DNA of 64,000 nt. Origin: Bacillus sp. FJAT-18017 (GTDB lineage Bacteria; Bacillota; Bacilli; Bacillales; Cytobacillaceae). The notes beneath the pieces are model-generated. The model ran no database searches and was not told the origin of the DNA. It saw only the letters and a list, made by a program, of their open reading frames with translations. The position numbers were made by a program, and so were the translations under genes. The DNA is taken from assembly GCF_001278805.1 (NCBI RefSeq), contig NZ_CP012602.1, forward strand, positions 599,001 through 663,000, written 5' to 3'. Of this stretch, positions 30,851 to 45,338 are shown in pieces; position 1 is the first letter of the stretch; each line of letters opens with the position of its first letter.

Positions 30851-32461
30851 TTAAATACTGGCAAGAATATTGCGTTCGGCCCGTTCAAACGAGTCAGCCG
30901 TATCCTCAAGGTATTCAATGCATCTGGCAAGCCTCTTGTTTTCGCTGGTTAATAAATCAGCCTGCATGAGGCTCAGCATATCGAGAAGCCCAACTCTGAA
31001 ATAAAGCGAATCCATTCGCCGGTCTAGATTGCTGATCCGGTTGTTGATGCTTTTCAGCCGCTGCGAGTAGGAGCGGAGTTTAGCGGTATTAACCCGGATT
31101 ATTGGACCGGCTGCAGCTGCTCTGAGTCCCGGATTCAAAAAGCTGTTAATCCAGGATTGCAGGTGACTGACAGCGGTTTCAAGAAAAGCAGTTACCGATA
31201 GGACAATAAAGTTCCTTCCCCTGTAATAAAGCACTCTTAGAGTGTCAATCGTTTTAACGATATAATCAAGTACAACACCAGTAGCAAATGCCTTTATCGT
31301 GAATGGGGCAAAGGCCAGCATCAATACGGCTGTCACAATCGATGAAACCACTTCAAGATCCAATCCAAATTGAGCACCGAGCATTTGAAGGCCTGCCCCT
31401 GGGAGTAACTGCAAAAATAGTGGCACGGTGCCCAATATCTCTGCCCAGGATATATTCCCGCCATTCACCAGCGCCGTATCGCCCATCACCATATGGGCAA
31501 TCCCCATTCCGCCTTCCGTAATAACATTGCGGATTGGCGAAGGCAAATTCATAATTAGAGTGGAAAGGCCCTGGAGGTATGTGGATACTTCCCCTTGTGC
31601 AGCGAACTCGGTAAAGTGGCCATCGACAGTCAGGTAACTATCAGCATAATGCCATGCCTTCCCAGTTAAAAGTGATTCCATAAATATAATCTGGTCCTCG
31701 GGGACGATACGGGTGCCCAATATATTCACATAGTCATTATCTGCGGCAATCGAATACAGTTTGTTCCGGCGCGCGTTAAACTCTTCCTCACCTAAAGTCG
31801 ACCTCATCCAGGCAATCGCTTCGGGTGACATGCCTTGGCCATCAAACGAATAGCCATTCCTGATTAAATGTGAGTATTCGGATGTCATCGTGACAAACTG
31901 AATCTTGTTTCCACCTTTTGAGTGCCCGGTTATGTCGATGATCGGGGTGCTCTCGTCCCAGCCGTTTTCCTCAATCACTCGGTCAAAATACTCCTGAGCT
32001 TCTCTTTGCTGCTCAGTCGCGACAACCGTACCGCCAAGCCCAGTCCCATTATCAAGCCACTCTCCGCCGCCAGTTCCCCTATAAACGAACGTTACGTTGC
32101 CGTCCTGATCAATAAATGTCGTCGCATTTAGCCCTCCGTTTTCATAAGGCGGGTTATCCATTAAAAGGCTTTGATTATCAATCATTAAATTGCTGAAGTG
32201 CTCGTTTTGGCTGCTCGCATTGGCCAGCACCTGATACTGCCTTTGCCGGTCGAGATAATCAGTCTCGTTTCCGGAAGGGTGGTTGGCCATATAGGCTTCA
32301 AAACCGCCGGGAGCATCGTAAATATCCCCTAACTTTACAATAATATCAGACATATAATCGCCGTCTTTGACACCAACATCTTCAACATTCAAATACATTA
32401 AAACATTTAACAGCGCGGCTTCATTGGCTTGGTCCTGTAAGTTGGGGTCGAGACTATTCAC
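30851..32461 (-). CDS. Mbeg1/DUF2974-like lipase with helical C-terminus, putative T7SS effector
   Basis: 536 aa from GTG 32461, which overlaps the stop of the lipoprotein gene (GTGA) and has GGTGGAGGG correctly spaced. The N-terminal half is an alpha/beta-hydrolase with VYRGTGGG and the nucleophile elbow GHSKGG (Ser181), resembling DUF2974. Residues about 330-415 are hydrophobic. The last about 90 residues are a heptad-like helical hairpin (NTAKLRSYSQRLKSINNRISNLDRRMD...). No signal peptide. Lipase first and a WXG/LXG-like helical part last matches the reversed arrangement described for S. aureus TslA. Function inferred. Confidence 0.75.
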   Translation of the reverse strand: MNSLDPNLQDQANEAALLNVLMYLNVEDVGVKDGDYMSDIIVKLGDIYDAPGGFEAYMANHPSGNETDYLDRQRQYQVLANASSQNEHFSNLMIDNQSLLMDNPPYENGGLNATTFIDQDGNVTFVYRGTGGGEWLDNGTGLGGTVVATEQQREAQEYFDRVIEENGWDESTPIIDITGHSKGGNKIQFVTMTSEYSHLIRNGYSFDGQGMSPEAIAWMRSTLGEEEFNARRNKLYSIAADNDYVNILGTRIVPEDQIIFMESLLTGKAWHYADSYLTVDGHFTEFAAQGEVSTYLQGLSTLIMNLPSPIRNVITEGGMGIAHMVMGDTALVNGGNISWAEILGTVPLFLQLLPGAGLQMLGAQFGLDLEVVSSIVTAVLMLAFAPFTIKAFATGVVLDYIVKTIDTLRVLYYRGRNFIVLSVTAFLETAVSHLQSWINSFLNPGLRAAAAGPIIRVNTAKLRSYSQRLKSINNRISNLDRRMDSLYFRVGLLDMLSLMQADLLTSENKRLARCIEYLEDTADSFERAERNILASI

Positions 32462-33144
32462 TGTAGTTCCCTCCACCTTGCTGTCCGGAATTGATAGTCC
32501 CGATCCATGGAGAAGTCGCCTCTAAGACTCGCCCAATTCTTCCCGGTCGCACCGTTAAACAGTTCATTGGCATTCGAATCATCCAATTCCGCAAGCTTGC
32601 CATTAAGCATATAGAATATATACAATTCACTTCTATATTGTTTCTCTTCAAGAAGAGCACGCAGTTTCTCGACGAGCTCATCTTTATTTGACGAATCCTG
32701 TTCGACAGCGATTTGAATGGTCATGGGGGTATTTTTAACCTTTGAGTATTCAGAAACAGTCATTCCAGGCTTGGCTTTTTCGGGTAAAGTCGTGCCGCCG
32801 GGGCTGTAAATCGCCTTGAAATTGTCATATACCTGCGAAACGATGCTCTGGAACTCCTGCTCAATTGGCTCTTTCATTAAGAAGTCAACATAGTTATCAG
32901 AAATGTTCCCGGTTTCCTTTGTTTTTCGGACAATGATGGAAGCATCAGGAAATTTTTCTGACCGTACCTTCATTTCTGAATAGCCTGCAGACCAGGTCTG
33001 GGTTTCCTTGCTGATAATTTCAAATTCTTCACCGTACTTTTCTTCCATATACCTCAGCATTTCCTCTTCCGCTGACACTTTCATACATCCACTCACTCCT
33101 ACTAATAAAAAAGTACACAACACGAGCAATATTATTTTTTTCAA
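32458..33144 (-). CDS. Lipoprotein, putative immunity factor for the lipase
   Basis: 228 aa from TTG 33144 (AGGGAG nine bases upstream). Signal peptide KKIILLVLCTFLLVGVSGC with lipobox VSGC, so the mature protein is anchored outside the membrane. The mature part starts MKVSAEEEMLRYMEEKYGEEFEII, a pattern seen in cystatin-like DUF4467-type lipoproteins. It is translationally coupled to the lipase. In S. aureus a lipoprotein (TilA) neutralises the T7SS lipase TslA outside the cell; by analogy this could do the same. Confidence 0.7.
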   Translation of the reverse strand: MKKIILLVLCTFLLVGVSGCMKVSAEEEMLRYMEEKYGEEFEIISKETQTWSAGYSEMKVRSEKFPDASIIVRKTKETGNISDNYVDFLMKEPIEQEFQSIVSQVYDNFKAIYSPGGTTLPEKAKPGMTVSEYSKVKNTPMTIQIAVEQDSSNKDELVEKLRALLEEKQYRSELYIFYMLNGKLAELDDSNANELFNGATGKNWASLRGDFSMDRDYQFRTARWRELQ

Positions 33145-33387
33145 TACAGTCGACTCCCTGGCATGTGAATTCAAGCTTCGGTCTAGATTTATGGAAAAAT
33201 TATGAATTATTTTCAATTTTACAGGATGGGCAACTCCTTAGCCAATTGATATCATGATATATTTTAAAATACAGGCCGATAGTACTAGCGAAGGTTTAAT
33301 GGAATCACTTTTGGAGGACTTTTAGGCTGTATTTTGAAAAAATACGACACACTTTCGCCATATTCTCTTCGCCATTTTTTCTTCTTG

Positions 33388-33404
33388 TACGCAAGCGCTT
33401 TATT
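33388..33404. promoter_or_regulatory. Candidate CcpA site (cre) upstream of rpoN
   Basis: TACGCAAGCGCTTTATT has the AAGCGCTT core of cre sites and lies 35-50 bp before rpoN. CcpA control of sigL is known in B. subtilis. The rest of the 295-bp divergent region has no clear element. Confidence 0.5.
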
Positions 33405-33439
33405 TTCATGTAAAATAAGGGTATGAGGGGGAGACTTGT

Positions 33440-34747
33440 ATGGAAATGCGAACTGGTATATGGCAGCAGCAGCAAATCAAATTGTCCCTGACCCAGGAAT
33501 TAACCCAGGCGATTGCCTTGCTCCAATATAATACTCAAGAGCTAGCGAGCTTCCTTGAAGCAAAGTCCTTAGAGAACCCGCTGCTTGAAGTCGGTCCAAC
33601 AGACAGGTACCGGGTAAAGAAGCGGGTAGCAAGCAGCGAACGGAAGGATCACGATATAAACGGTGTTCCGACCGAAGCGCACCCGACTCTTGAGGAATAT
33701 TTATTTTCCCAGATACCTCCTGGAAAAATTAATAAATTTACGAGATTAATATATAAGCTATTGATTCTGAATATGGATGAAAACGGCTATTTCCGCGGGG
33801 ATGTCGATCAAATTGCAACGAGTGCAAAGACAAGCAGCGATATGGTTGAGGACTGCCTTGCTGAAATTCAAAGATTGGATCCAGCTGGCATTGGAGCCAG
33901 GAACCTGCAGGAATGCCTGCTTTTGCAGCTTGAGCGGCAGGGGGACAGCGCGGAGAATGCTAGAAGGATTATCTCAGGGCATTTTTCGGATTTCGCCGAT
34001 AAAAAATGGAAACAGCTCTCGAAGGAACTGAAAATCAGCCTTCCTGAAATTCAGCAGGTCCAGGATTTAATTCAAACGTTAAATCCACGTCCGGGGGCTC
34101 CTTTTTCTCCAGAAAAAGCTGCCTATATTGTTCCGGATGTGGTTGTTAAAAATATAGAGGGCCAGTGGACAGTCGAATTATTGGAAGGGACCGTACCGAA
34201 TATCGGCTTTAATGATAGCCTTTACCGAAGCTTGACTGCGGTCGGGGACAGGCAGGCGATCAAGTTCCTAAATGACAAATTCAATGATTATCAATGGCTT
34301 GCAAGAAGTATCAAGCAGCGAAATGAAACAATACTGAAAGTCGCTGCAAAAATCATTGAAAAGCAACCCGCCTTTTTTGAAAACAGAAAAGGCCAGCTTC
34401 GTCCGCTTACCATGAAAGAAATCGCCGATGAAATCGGTGTTCATGAATCTACGGTTAGCCGGACTGTCCGGGAAAAATATTTAGGCACTCCATTTGGGAC
34501 ATTCGAACTGAAATCCTTTTTCCCGTCAGGAATTCAAACTATTGCAGACAGCAACGCCTCTTCGGTCGAAGTGAAAGCGCTTATAAAAGAGTGCATTAGC
34601 CAGGAAGACAAGAAACGCCCAGTTTCCGATCAGGATATTGCCAACAAGTTAATGGACTCCGAAGGCCTTGTCATCTCAAGGCGGACCGTCGCAAAATACC
34701 GTGAACAGCTCGGCATCGCCTCATCCTCAAAGCGAAAACGATTTTAG
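33440..34747 (+). CDS. rpoN: RNA polymerase sigma-54 factor
   Basis: 435 aa. Region I is glutamine-rich (WQQQQIKLSLTQELTQAIALLQYNTQEL), followed by the core-binding domain, an HTH (MKEIADEIGVHESTVSRTVREKYL) and the RpoN box (ISRRTVAKYREQLGI) at the end. It directs transcription from -24/-12 promoters with enhancer-binding activators; called SigL in Bacillus. RBS GAGGGGGAG before ATG 33440. Confidence 0.97.
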   Translation: MEMRTGIWQQQQIKLSLTQELTQAIALLQYNTQELASFLEAKSLENPLLEVGPTDRYRVKKRVASSERKDHDINGVPTEAHPTLEEYLFSQIPPGKINKFTRLIYKLLILNMDENGYFRGDVDQIATSAKTSSDMVEDCLAEIQRLDPAGIGARNLQECLLLQLERQGDSAENARRIISGHFSDFADKKWKQLSKELKISLPEIQQVQDLIQTLNPRPGAPFSPEKAAYIVPDVVVKNIEGQWTVELLEGTVPNIGFNDSLYRSLTAVGDRQAIKFLNDKFNDYQWLARSIKQRNETILKVAAKIIEKQPAFFENRKGQLRPLTMKEIADEIGVHESTVSRTVREKYLGTPFGTFELKSFFPSGIQTIADSNASSVEVKALIKECISQEDKKRPVSDQDIANKLMDSEGLVISRRTVAKYREQLGIASSSKRKRF

Positions 34748-34758
34748 ATAACGTGAAA

Positions 34759-34790
34759 CTGGCTGACCCTACTCGGGTCGGCCGTTTGTA
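34759..34790 (+). terminator. Possible terminator of rpoN
   Basis: GGCTGACCC / GGGTCGGCC stem, loop TACTC, weak T tail. Confidence 0.6.
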
Positions 34791-34859
34791 CATATTGGGG
34801 GCTCGATCGGATAAGCAATGATAATTCAATAAATGTGATTTTTCGATTCATCGCTTAAA

Positions 34860-35040
34860 GCAGACCTACGATTAATCGGCCAAATGAGCTTTACAGGATT
34901 AATCTCATAGGGCTGACCTACGATTAATCCACGAAACGTACTTTACTGGATTAATCTCTAAGGGCAGACCCCCGATTAATCCACCAAATGAGTTTTACAG
35001 GATTAATCTCATGGGGCAGACCTGCGATTAATCCACTAAA
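34860..35040. repeat. 52-bp dyad repeat, 3.5 units
   Basis: GC(A/T)GACC words start at 34860, 34912, 34964 and 35016, exactly 52 bp apart. Each unit has GATTAATCC and GGATTAATC as facing arms. Rest of the gap (to 35184) is leader of the glutaredoxin gene. Confidence 0.9.
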
Positions 35041-35184
35041 CATCGTGACTCTAATATGTAACACTAAGTACGGTTTTACTATTTATAGTCAATGGATCGG
35101 AAAAAAGGCGAACCGAATATCAATGGCACTTTTTTGCAAAAAGCATACTATCAGGTTTACTATGGACGAGAAGGAGGGTTTCAT

Positions 35185-35442
35185 ATGACAAAGCTAACCT
35201 TTTATACCCGCGCCAACTGCCCGCTTTGTGAAAAAGCCAAGGCTGATATACTCGAGATTAAACAGGATATTGAATTCGAGATTGAAGAAATTGATATCAG
35301 TACTAGTGATGAGCTGACGGAGGAGTTCGGACTGATGATTCCGGTTATTTACATAGATGGCGAAGAAGTTGGTTACGGAATTGTGAATGAATTATATTTA
35401 CGTAACCGCTTGCAGGAAAAACAACGTAATCATATTAGTTGA
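35185..35442 (+). CDS. Glutaredoxin family protein
   Basis: 85 aa from ATG 35185 behind AAGGAGGG; a longer ORF start at 35092 has no RBS. The thioredoxin fold starts with LTFYTRANCPLCEKAK (CPLC redox motif), then the cis-Pro region MIPVIYIDGEEVGYG. Such short CPxC proteins are often found ahead of cggR. The cggR promoter overlaps its last codons. Substrate unknown. Confidence 0.88.
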   Translation: MTKLTFYTRANCPLCEKAKADILEIKQDIEFEIEEIDISTSDELTEEFGLMIPVIYIDGEEVGYGIVNELYLRNRLQEKQRNHIS

Positions 35443-35467
35443 AAGTGACTTTCACTCCTGCTACAAT
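35439..35467 (+). promoter_or_regulatory. Promoter of the cggR-gapA operon
   Basis: TTGAAA (35439-35444), 17-nt spacer, TACAAT (35462-35467). Confidence 0.88.
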
Positions 35468-35500
35468 GACGTTGTACAGGGGTGATTTTTTTTCGAGTAA

Positions 35501-35540
35501 GTGGGACATAATATGTCTAGCTGGGACAAAAAAAGTCCAG
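35501..35540 (+). promoter_or_regulatory. CggR operator
   Basis: Two tandem copies of GGGAC-N6-TGTC type (GTGGGAC...TGTC, then CTGGGAC...GTCC), downstream of the promoter. Same layout as the B. subtilis CggR operator, whose repressor is released by fructose-1,6-bisphosphate. Confidence 0.88.
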
Positions 35541-35607
35541 TAATACTTTTGGGAAATAACTTCCCGAAAGCGGACAATGTCACTTTTTTAAAAAAGGAGC
35601 TGCTGAC

Positions 35608-36630
35608 ATGCAATCGTTCCTCGATATTCAAAAAAGATTATTACCCGATCTTCTTGAGGTTATGCAAGAGAGATACGTCATTCTGAGATACATAGGTTAT
35701 ATGCAGCCAGTCGGAAGGCGGAGCCTTGCAGTAAGCCTCGGTTATACGGAACGTGTCCTGCGCGCTCAGGTGGAGTTCCTCAAGGACCAAAACCTTATTA
35801 CAGCAGGGGTTGCCGGCATGTACCTAACCCAGGAAGGAAGGAACCTTCTTGAAGACCTAGAAGGCTTAATGCGTGAACTAAAGGGTATAGATGTAATGGA
35901 AATGGAGCTGAAGCATCGCCTTGGCATCCGAAATGCCATCATCGTCCCTGGGGATAGTGATACATCCCCATTGGTAAAAACCGAAATCGGGCGCGCAACA
36001 GCCCTTTGCATGAAAAAACTGCTCAATGGAAAGAATATCATCGCTGTAACAGGCGGTTCGACAATGTCGGCCGTTGCAGAAGAACTTGGCCCTGACCTGT
36101 CAAGTGAAGAAATCATGTTTGTCCCGGCAAGAGGCGGTATCGGTGAAGATGTCCAAAATCAGGCCAATACTATCACCGCCATCATGGCTGCAAAAACAAA
36201 TGGCCGGCACAGAGTTTTTTATGTTCCAGACCAAGTGAGCCTTGATATTTACGAGTCATTCATTAAAGAACCAATTGTTCACGAAGTGCTTGGCTTAATC
36301 AAGTCTGCACGCATGGTTTTGCACGGGATTGGGGACGCTAAGACAATGGCTGAGCGCCGTAAAACCCAGGCGGCCGATATGGAGAAGATCCTCTCAAACA
36401 AGGCTGTGGCCGAAGCATTCGGCTACTATTTTAACGAACAGGGTGAAATCGTCCACAAAGTACTTACCATCGGTCTTCAGCTGGATGACTTGATTAATGT
36501 ACCGGACGTGCTGGCAGTTGCTGGCGGAAGCTCGAAGGCAAAAGCAATCCGTTCTTACATGAAACGGGCGCCTCGCCAGACCATCCTCGTCACTGACGAA
36601 GGAGCGGCAAAGCTGATACTGCAAAATTAA
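35608..36630 (+). CDS. cggR: Central glycolytic genes regulator CggR
   Basis: 340 aa, SorC/DeoR family. N-terminal winged HTH (RYIGYMQPVGRRSLAVSLGYTERVLRAQVEFLKD), C-terminal sugar-phosphate-binding domain with VTGGSTMSAVAEELG, ARGGIGEDVQNQAN and DVLAVAGGSSKAKAI. It represses its own operon until FBP accumulates. RBS AAAAAGGAG. Confidence 0.96.
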   Translation: MQSFLDIQKRLLPDLLEVMQERYVILRYIGYMQPVGRRSLAVSLGYTERVLRAQVEFLKDQNLITAGVAGMYLTQEGRNLLEDLEGLMRELKGIDVMEMELKHRLGIRNAIIVPGDSDTSPLVKTEIGRATALCMKKLLNGKNIIAVTGGSTMSAVAEELGPDLSSEEIMFVPARGGIGEDVQNQANTITAIMAAKTNGRHRVFYVPDQVSLDIYESFIKEPIVHEVLGLIKSARMVLHGIGDAKTMAERRKTQAADMEKILSNKAVAEAFGYYFNEQGEIVHKVLTIGLQLDDLINVPDVLAVAGGSSKAKAIRSYMKRAPRQTILVTDEGAAKLILQN

Positions 36631-36679
36631 GTGTGTTACTGTTAGTTAAAGGGTAAATACCCTTTGATATAAAAAATAA

Positions 36680-37717
<1,038 letters not shown>

Positions 37718-37991
37718 TAAAGCCTTAACTGAGATTGGGTATCATTGGATATCTACTATCAGAACCTATATAATGACTAGTGAAGCTTCGTTCAGCCCTG
37801 CTGAACGATAGCCGAACTTATCCCGTTAATGCCGGGGAAAATAGCTTTTCAAGGGGAGCGGGGAAGAATCCCCCTCCCTTTATTTATGTAAAGGGGCGGA
37901 GCAACGCTAAGCTTTGGTTCCACCGCCTTTTTTGTGGGAGGAGCGAGGGATAGTTCCCCGCTTCCAAATACGATTGTCCAGGAGGGTATCC
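37718..37991 (+). other. Structured gapA-pgk leader
   Basis: No gene. Hairpins include CGTTCAG / CTGAACG (37790-37808), a CCCGTTAATGCCGGGG stem near 37822 similar to one at 24452, and GCGGGGAAGAATCCCC near 37859. This may separate pgk-eno from gapA expression. No class recognised. Confidence 0.45.
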
Positions 37992-39176
37992 ATGAACAAG
38001 AAGACGCTTAAAGATGTCGATGTAAAAGGGAAACGCGTATTTTGCCGTGTGGACTTCAACGTCCCGATGCAAGATGGCAAAATCACTGATGAAACAAGGA
38101 TCCGTGCCGCGCTTCCGACAATTCAGCACTTAATCGAACAGGGTGCCAAGGTCATCCTGGCAAGCCACTTCGGGCGCCCGAAAGGCAAAGTCGTTGAAGA
38201 AATGCGCCTCGCACCTGTTGGCGCAAGACTTGGCGAACTATTGGGCAAGAATGTTCAGACTGCTAACGAAGCCTATGGCGACGCAGTCAAAACGCAAATT
38301 GACAGCCTGAACGAAGGCGACGTCGTCCTTTTGGAAAACGTCCGCTTCTATCCTGGTGAAGAGAAGAACGACCCTGAACTAGCTAAAGAATTCGCTGCAC
38401 TAGCAGATATCTATGTTAACGACGCATTCGGTGCAGCGCACCGTGCCCATGCATCAACAGAAGGCGTTGCACACCATCTTCCAGCAGTCGCTGGCTTCCT
38501 TATGGAAAAAGAACTTGAGGTTCTCGGCAAAGCAATGTCCAATCCGGAGCGCCCATTCACAGCAATCATCGGCGGCGCAAAGGTAAAGGACAAGATTGGC
38601 GTCATCGAAAACCTGCTTGATAAAGTAGACCATCTGATTATTGGCGGCGGGCTTGCTTACACTTTTGTAAAAGCACAGGGCCACGAAGTTGGAAAATCGC
38701 TTCTTGAAGAAGATAAAATTGATCTGGCAAAATCTTTTATCGAAAAGGCAAAAGAAAAAGGTGTTTCCTTCCATATGCCAGTTGACGTAGTCATCGCTGA
38801 CGGCTTTTCGCCAGATGCAAATACACAGGTAGTCGATATTGATAAAATTCCATCCGACTGGGAAGCGCTCGATATCGGACCGAAGACAGCCGAAACGTAT
38901 CGTGACGTAATCAAAGGATCGAAGCTTGTTATCTGGAACGGCCCAATGGGAGTTTTCGAATTCGATAAGTTTGCAGGCGGAACAAAGGCTGTAGCCGAAG
39001 CACTTGCTGAATCCGAAGGTACATACTCGGTCATCGGCGGGGGCGACAGTGCTGCAGCAGTTGAAAAATTCGACCTTGCAGACAAAATGAGCCACATCTC
39101 AACAGGTGGCGGCGCATCACTTGAATTCATAGAAGGCAAACAGCTTCCAGGTGTCGTTGCCCTTAACGATAAATAA
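37992..39176 (+). CDS. pgk: Phosphoglycerate kinase
   Basis: 394 aa from ATG 37992, behind CAGGAGGG; the ORF extends 26 codons upstream into the leader. RVDFNVPM, the basic patch ASHFGRPKG, the hinge and nucleotide motif [16 protein letters not shown], and the C-terminal [10 protein letters not shown] are present. Transfers phosphate from 1,3-bisphosphoglycerate to ADP. Confidence 0.98.
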   Translation: MNKKTLKDVDVKGKRVFCRVDFNVPMQDGKITDETRIRAALPTIQHLIEQGAKVILASHFGRPKGKVVEEMRLAPVGARLGELLGKNVQTANEAYGDAVKTQIDSLNEGDVVLLENVRFYPGEEKNDPELAKEFAALADIYVNDAFGAAHRAHASTEGVAHHLPAVAGFLMEKELEVLGKAMSNPERPFTAIIGGAKVKDKIGVIENLLDKVDHLIIGGGLAYTFVKAQGHEVGKSLLEEDKIDLAKSFIEKAKEKGVSFHMPVDVVIADGFSPDANTQVVDIDKIPSDWEALDIGPKTAETYRDVIKGSKLVIWNGPMGVFEFDKFAGGTKAVAEALAESEGTYSVIGGGDSAAAVEKFDLADKMSHISTGGGASLEFIEGKQLPGVVALNDK

Positions 39177-41609
<2,433 letters not shown>

Positions 41610-41660
41610 TTTTTACCGATAAACGCCAGCTCTGCTGGCAAACCAAAACTACTTTTTTAA

Positions 41661-42968
<1,308 letters not shown>

Positions 42969-42977
42969 TAGAAATTG

Positions 42978-43015
42978 AAGGGTGCGCATTGACGAATGCG
43001 TACCCTTTATTTTTG
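42978..43015 (+). terminator. Terminator of the glycolytic operon
   Basis: AAGGGTGCGCATT / AATGCGTACCCTT (13 bp, one G-U), then T-rich tail. Confidence 0.92.
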
Positions 43016-43040
43016 TTTAAAAATCTTCGGCGGACTGGTT

Positions 43041-43160
43041 TGTCCTGAAAAATTGAAAAACTGTCCTGTAAAGTTTGGGAAATGTCCTGTATTTTTCGGG
43101 AAATGTCATGAATATCGAAAAATCTGTCCCGTATATATAAAAAGTTGTCCTGATTAGCGA
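43041..43160. repeat. 21-bp direct repeat, six units
   Basis: TGTCCTG or variants start at 43041, 43062, 43083, 43104, 43125 and 43146, exactly 21 bp apart. The rest of the gap before nagE shows no clear operator. Confidence 0.9.
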
Positions 43161-43314
43161 CAACTACTATTCAGCGGTAACCGGCGGGAAAAAGATTTAC
43201 TTCTGGACATTCTACTCGAGTGTGAATAGGTGCTAGGATTAGCTCATATAGTTGTAGTGCAACACCTTTATGCACTTATTTTTATAAAAAAATAATATGA
43301 AAGAGGTGGGTTCC

Positions 43315-44691
43315 ATGTTGGGCTATTTGCAAAGAATCGGCCGGGCGCTCATGCTGCCGATCGCTGTTATGCCTGTTGCTGCATTACTCCTGCGTCTTGG
43401 ACAGCCGGATTTGTTGGATATCGAGTTCATGGCAGCTTCCGGTGACGCTGTATTTGCAAACCTGGCACTGTTGTTTGCTATTGGCGTGGCAATCGGGATT
43501 AGCAAGGATGGTAATGGTGCTGCTGCGCTTGCTGGGGCGATTGGATATTTTGTTTTAACAAAAGGAAGCGCTACCATTAATGAGGACATCAATATGGGTG
43601 TACTTGGGGGCATTCTGTCGGGTGCAATTGCCGGCCATTTGTACAACCGCTATCATGCAATAAAACTTCCTGATTGGCTGGGCTTCTTTGGCGGAAGGCG
43701 ATTTGTCCCGATTATTACTGGTTTGGTTATGCTTATCCTTGCAGGAGTATTCGGATATGTGTGGCCGCCAATTCAAAATGTACTCAATAATTTTGGCCAA
43801 TGGATTGTTGACGCAGGTGCCGTAGGAGTCGGGATTTTTGGCTTCCTGAACCGGCTGCTGATTCCGTTGGGACTTCATCATGTTCTCAACTCGCTTGCAT
43901 GGTTTGAATTTGGCTCATTCACGGATGCTGCAGGAAAGATAGTCAAAGGGGACTTGACTCGCTTCTTTGCAAAAGATCCTTCTGCAGGCAGCTTCATGAC
44001 AGGCTTCTTCCCAGTCATGATGTTTGGACTTCCGGCTGCAGCTGCTGCGATGGTTGCGACTGCTAAAAAAGAACGACGCAAAGCAGTTGCCGGTGTTATG
44101 TTTGGTCTCGCGCTCACTTCATTCTTGACTGGCATCACCGAACCAATCGAATTCCTGTTCATGTTCTTGTCCCCGCTCCTCTACTTCACTCATGCGCTTT
44201 TAACAGGTGTGGCTATGTCTGTTACCTACCTGCTTGAAATTAAGCACGGCTTTGGATTCTCCGCTGGTGCGTTCGATTATTTCCTGAACTATGGGATCGC
44301 AACAAAACCGCTGCTCCTCGCGGGAATAGGCTTAATCTATGCCGTCGTCTACTTCCTTGTATTCTCTTTCTTGATTAAAAAACTTGATCTGAAAACACCT
44401 GGCCGAGAAGAAGAAGTTGAAGGTGAATTTGATGACAGCTTTAATGCTGGCGGTGATTACCACGCTGCAGCAGTTCAGTATGTCAATGCACTTGGTGGTA
44501 AGGACAATCTCGTTCATATTGATAACTGTGTAACCAGGCTCCGCTTAACGGTGAAAGATATGGACGCATTAGACGAAAAGAGGCTAAAGCTTCTCGGTGC
44601 CAAGGGTGTGGTGAAGGTAAGTTCAAAGGATGTTCAGGTGGTAGTTGGTACCGATGTTCAGTTCCTGGCAGATGAACTTAAAAAACTCTAA
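43315..44691 (+). CDS. nagE: PTS N-acetylglucosamine-type EIICB permease
   Basis: 458 aa from ATG 43315 after AGAGGTGGG; an in-frame ATG at 43297 overlaps that RBS. The EIIC domain (residues 1-360) begins MLGYLQRIGRALMLPIAVMP and holds HHVLNSLAWFEFG and GITEPIEFLFMFLSPLLY, typical of the GlcNAc branch of the glucose superfamily. The EIIB domain follows, with phospho-Cys in IDNCVTRLRL. No EIIA is fused, so a separate EIIA must serve it. Substrate inferred from family. Confidence 0.9.
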   Translation: MLGYLQRIGRALMLPIAVMPVAALLLRLGQPDLLDIEFMAASGDAVFANLALLFAIGVAIGISKDGNGAAALAGAIGYFVLTKGSATINEDINMGVLGGILSGAIAGHLYNRYHAIKLPDWLGFFGGRRFVPIITGLVMLILAGVFGYVWPPIQNVLNNFGQWIVDAGAVGVGIFGFLNRLLIPLGLHHVLNSLAWFEFGSFTDAAGKIVKGDLTRFFAKDPSAGSFMTGFFPVMMFGLPAAAAAMVATAKKERRKAVAGVMFGLALTSFLTGITEPIEFLFMFLSPLLYFTHALLTGVAMSVTYLLEIKHGFGFSAGAFDYFLNYGIATKPLLLAGIGLIYAVVYFLVFSFLIKKLDLKTPGREEEVEGEFDDSFNAGGDYHAAAVQYVNALGGKDNLVHIDNCVTRLRLTVKDMDALDEKRLKLLGAKGVVKVSSKDVQVVVGTDVQFLADELKKL

Positions 44692-44704
44692 GTAAAATGT
44701 GGGT

Positions 44705-44735
44705 GCCCGATGACGGTTTCGTCGGGCATTTTTGT
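44705..44735 (+). terminator. Terminator of nagE
   Basis: GCCCGATGA / TCGTCGGGC stem, loop CGGTT, then ATTTTTG. Confidence 0.9.
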
Positions 44736-44792
44736 TATTCAAGGCATATTAAGGCGAGAATAGTAGTGCGGAACTTTAGGATGGGAGTAGGG

Positions 44793-44892
44793 GTACATAA
44801 ATCTTGTAGAGTGTTACATAAAACTAAAAAAGTGTTATATAAAACCTAAAAGTGTTGCGTAAATCAAGAAAAGTATTACATAAAATGCGGAT
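44793..44892. repeat. 20-21-bp direct repeat, five units
   Basis: GTGTTACATAAA-like words start near 44793, 44811, 44832, 44852 and 44873. Confidence 0.85.
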
Positions 44893-44955
44893 GGTGTTCC
44901 ATCGCCCTAGAAAGCGGCACGTATACAATTATAGCGGGTGACGCAAATCCCGCTA

Positions 44956-44984
44956 TTGTCGAAACAGGGTTTTTATGGTACATT
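44956..44984 (+). promoter_or_regulatory. Likely secG promoter
   Basis: TTGTCG, 17-nt spacer, TACATT; 41 bp before the ATG. Confidence 0.6.
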
Positions 44985-45024
44985 AATAATACTGTGAACG
45001 AACGTCTAACAGGAGGTGGCCTTC

Positions 45025-45258
45025 ATGCATGCATTACTAGTAACGCTCTTAGTGATCGTATCAATCGGACTTATCGTCGTCGTATTATTACAATCAGGCC
45101 GTAGCGCAGGACTTTCCGGCGCGATATCAGGCGGAGCAGAACAACTTTTTGGCAAGCAAAAAGCCCGTGGCATCGATTTAGTCCTTCATCGGATTACTGT
45201 CGTCCTGTCCGTGCTGTTCTTTATCCTGACTATCGCCGTAACTTATGTAAAGCTTTAA
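45025..45258 (+). CDS. secG: Preprotein translocase subunit SecG
   Basis: 77 aa from ATG 45025 after AGGAGGTGG. Two transmembrane helices (about 2-24 and 54-76) flank the conserved cytoplasmic loop [29 protein letters not shown]. Partner of SecYE in the Sec channel. Position before an esterase and rnr matches other Bacillus genomes. Confidence 0.96.
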   Translation: MHALLVTLLVIVSIGLIVVVLLQSGRSAGLSGAISGGAEQLFGKQKARGIDLVLHRITVVLSVLFFILTIAVTYVKL

Positions 45259-45270
45259 TACCGTAAAATG

Positions 45271-45301
45271 AGCCCGGCCTCGTGCCGGGCTTTATTTTTT
45301 T
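45271..45301 (+). terminator. Terminator of secG
   Basis: AGCCCGGC / GCCGGGCT stem followed by TTATTTTTTT. Confidence 0.92.
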
Positions 45302-45338
45302 ATATTGAATCTGTTCGCGGAACCGCCTAATTGGGTTA

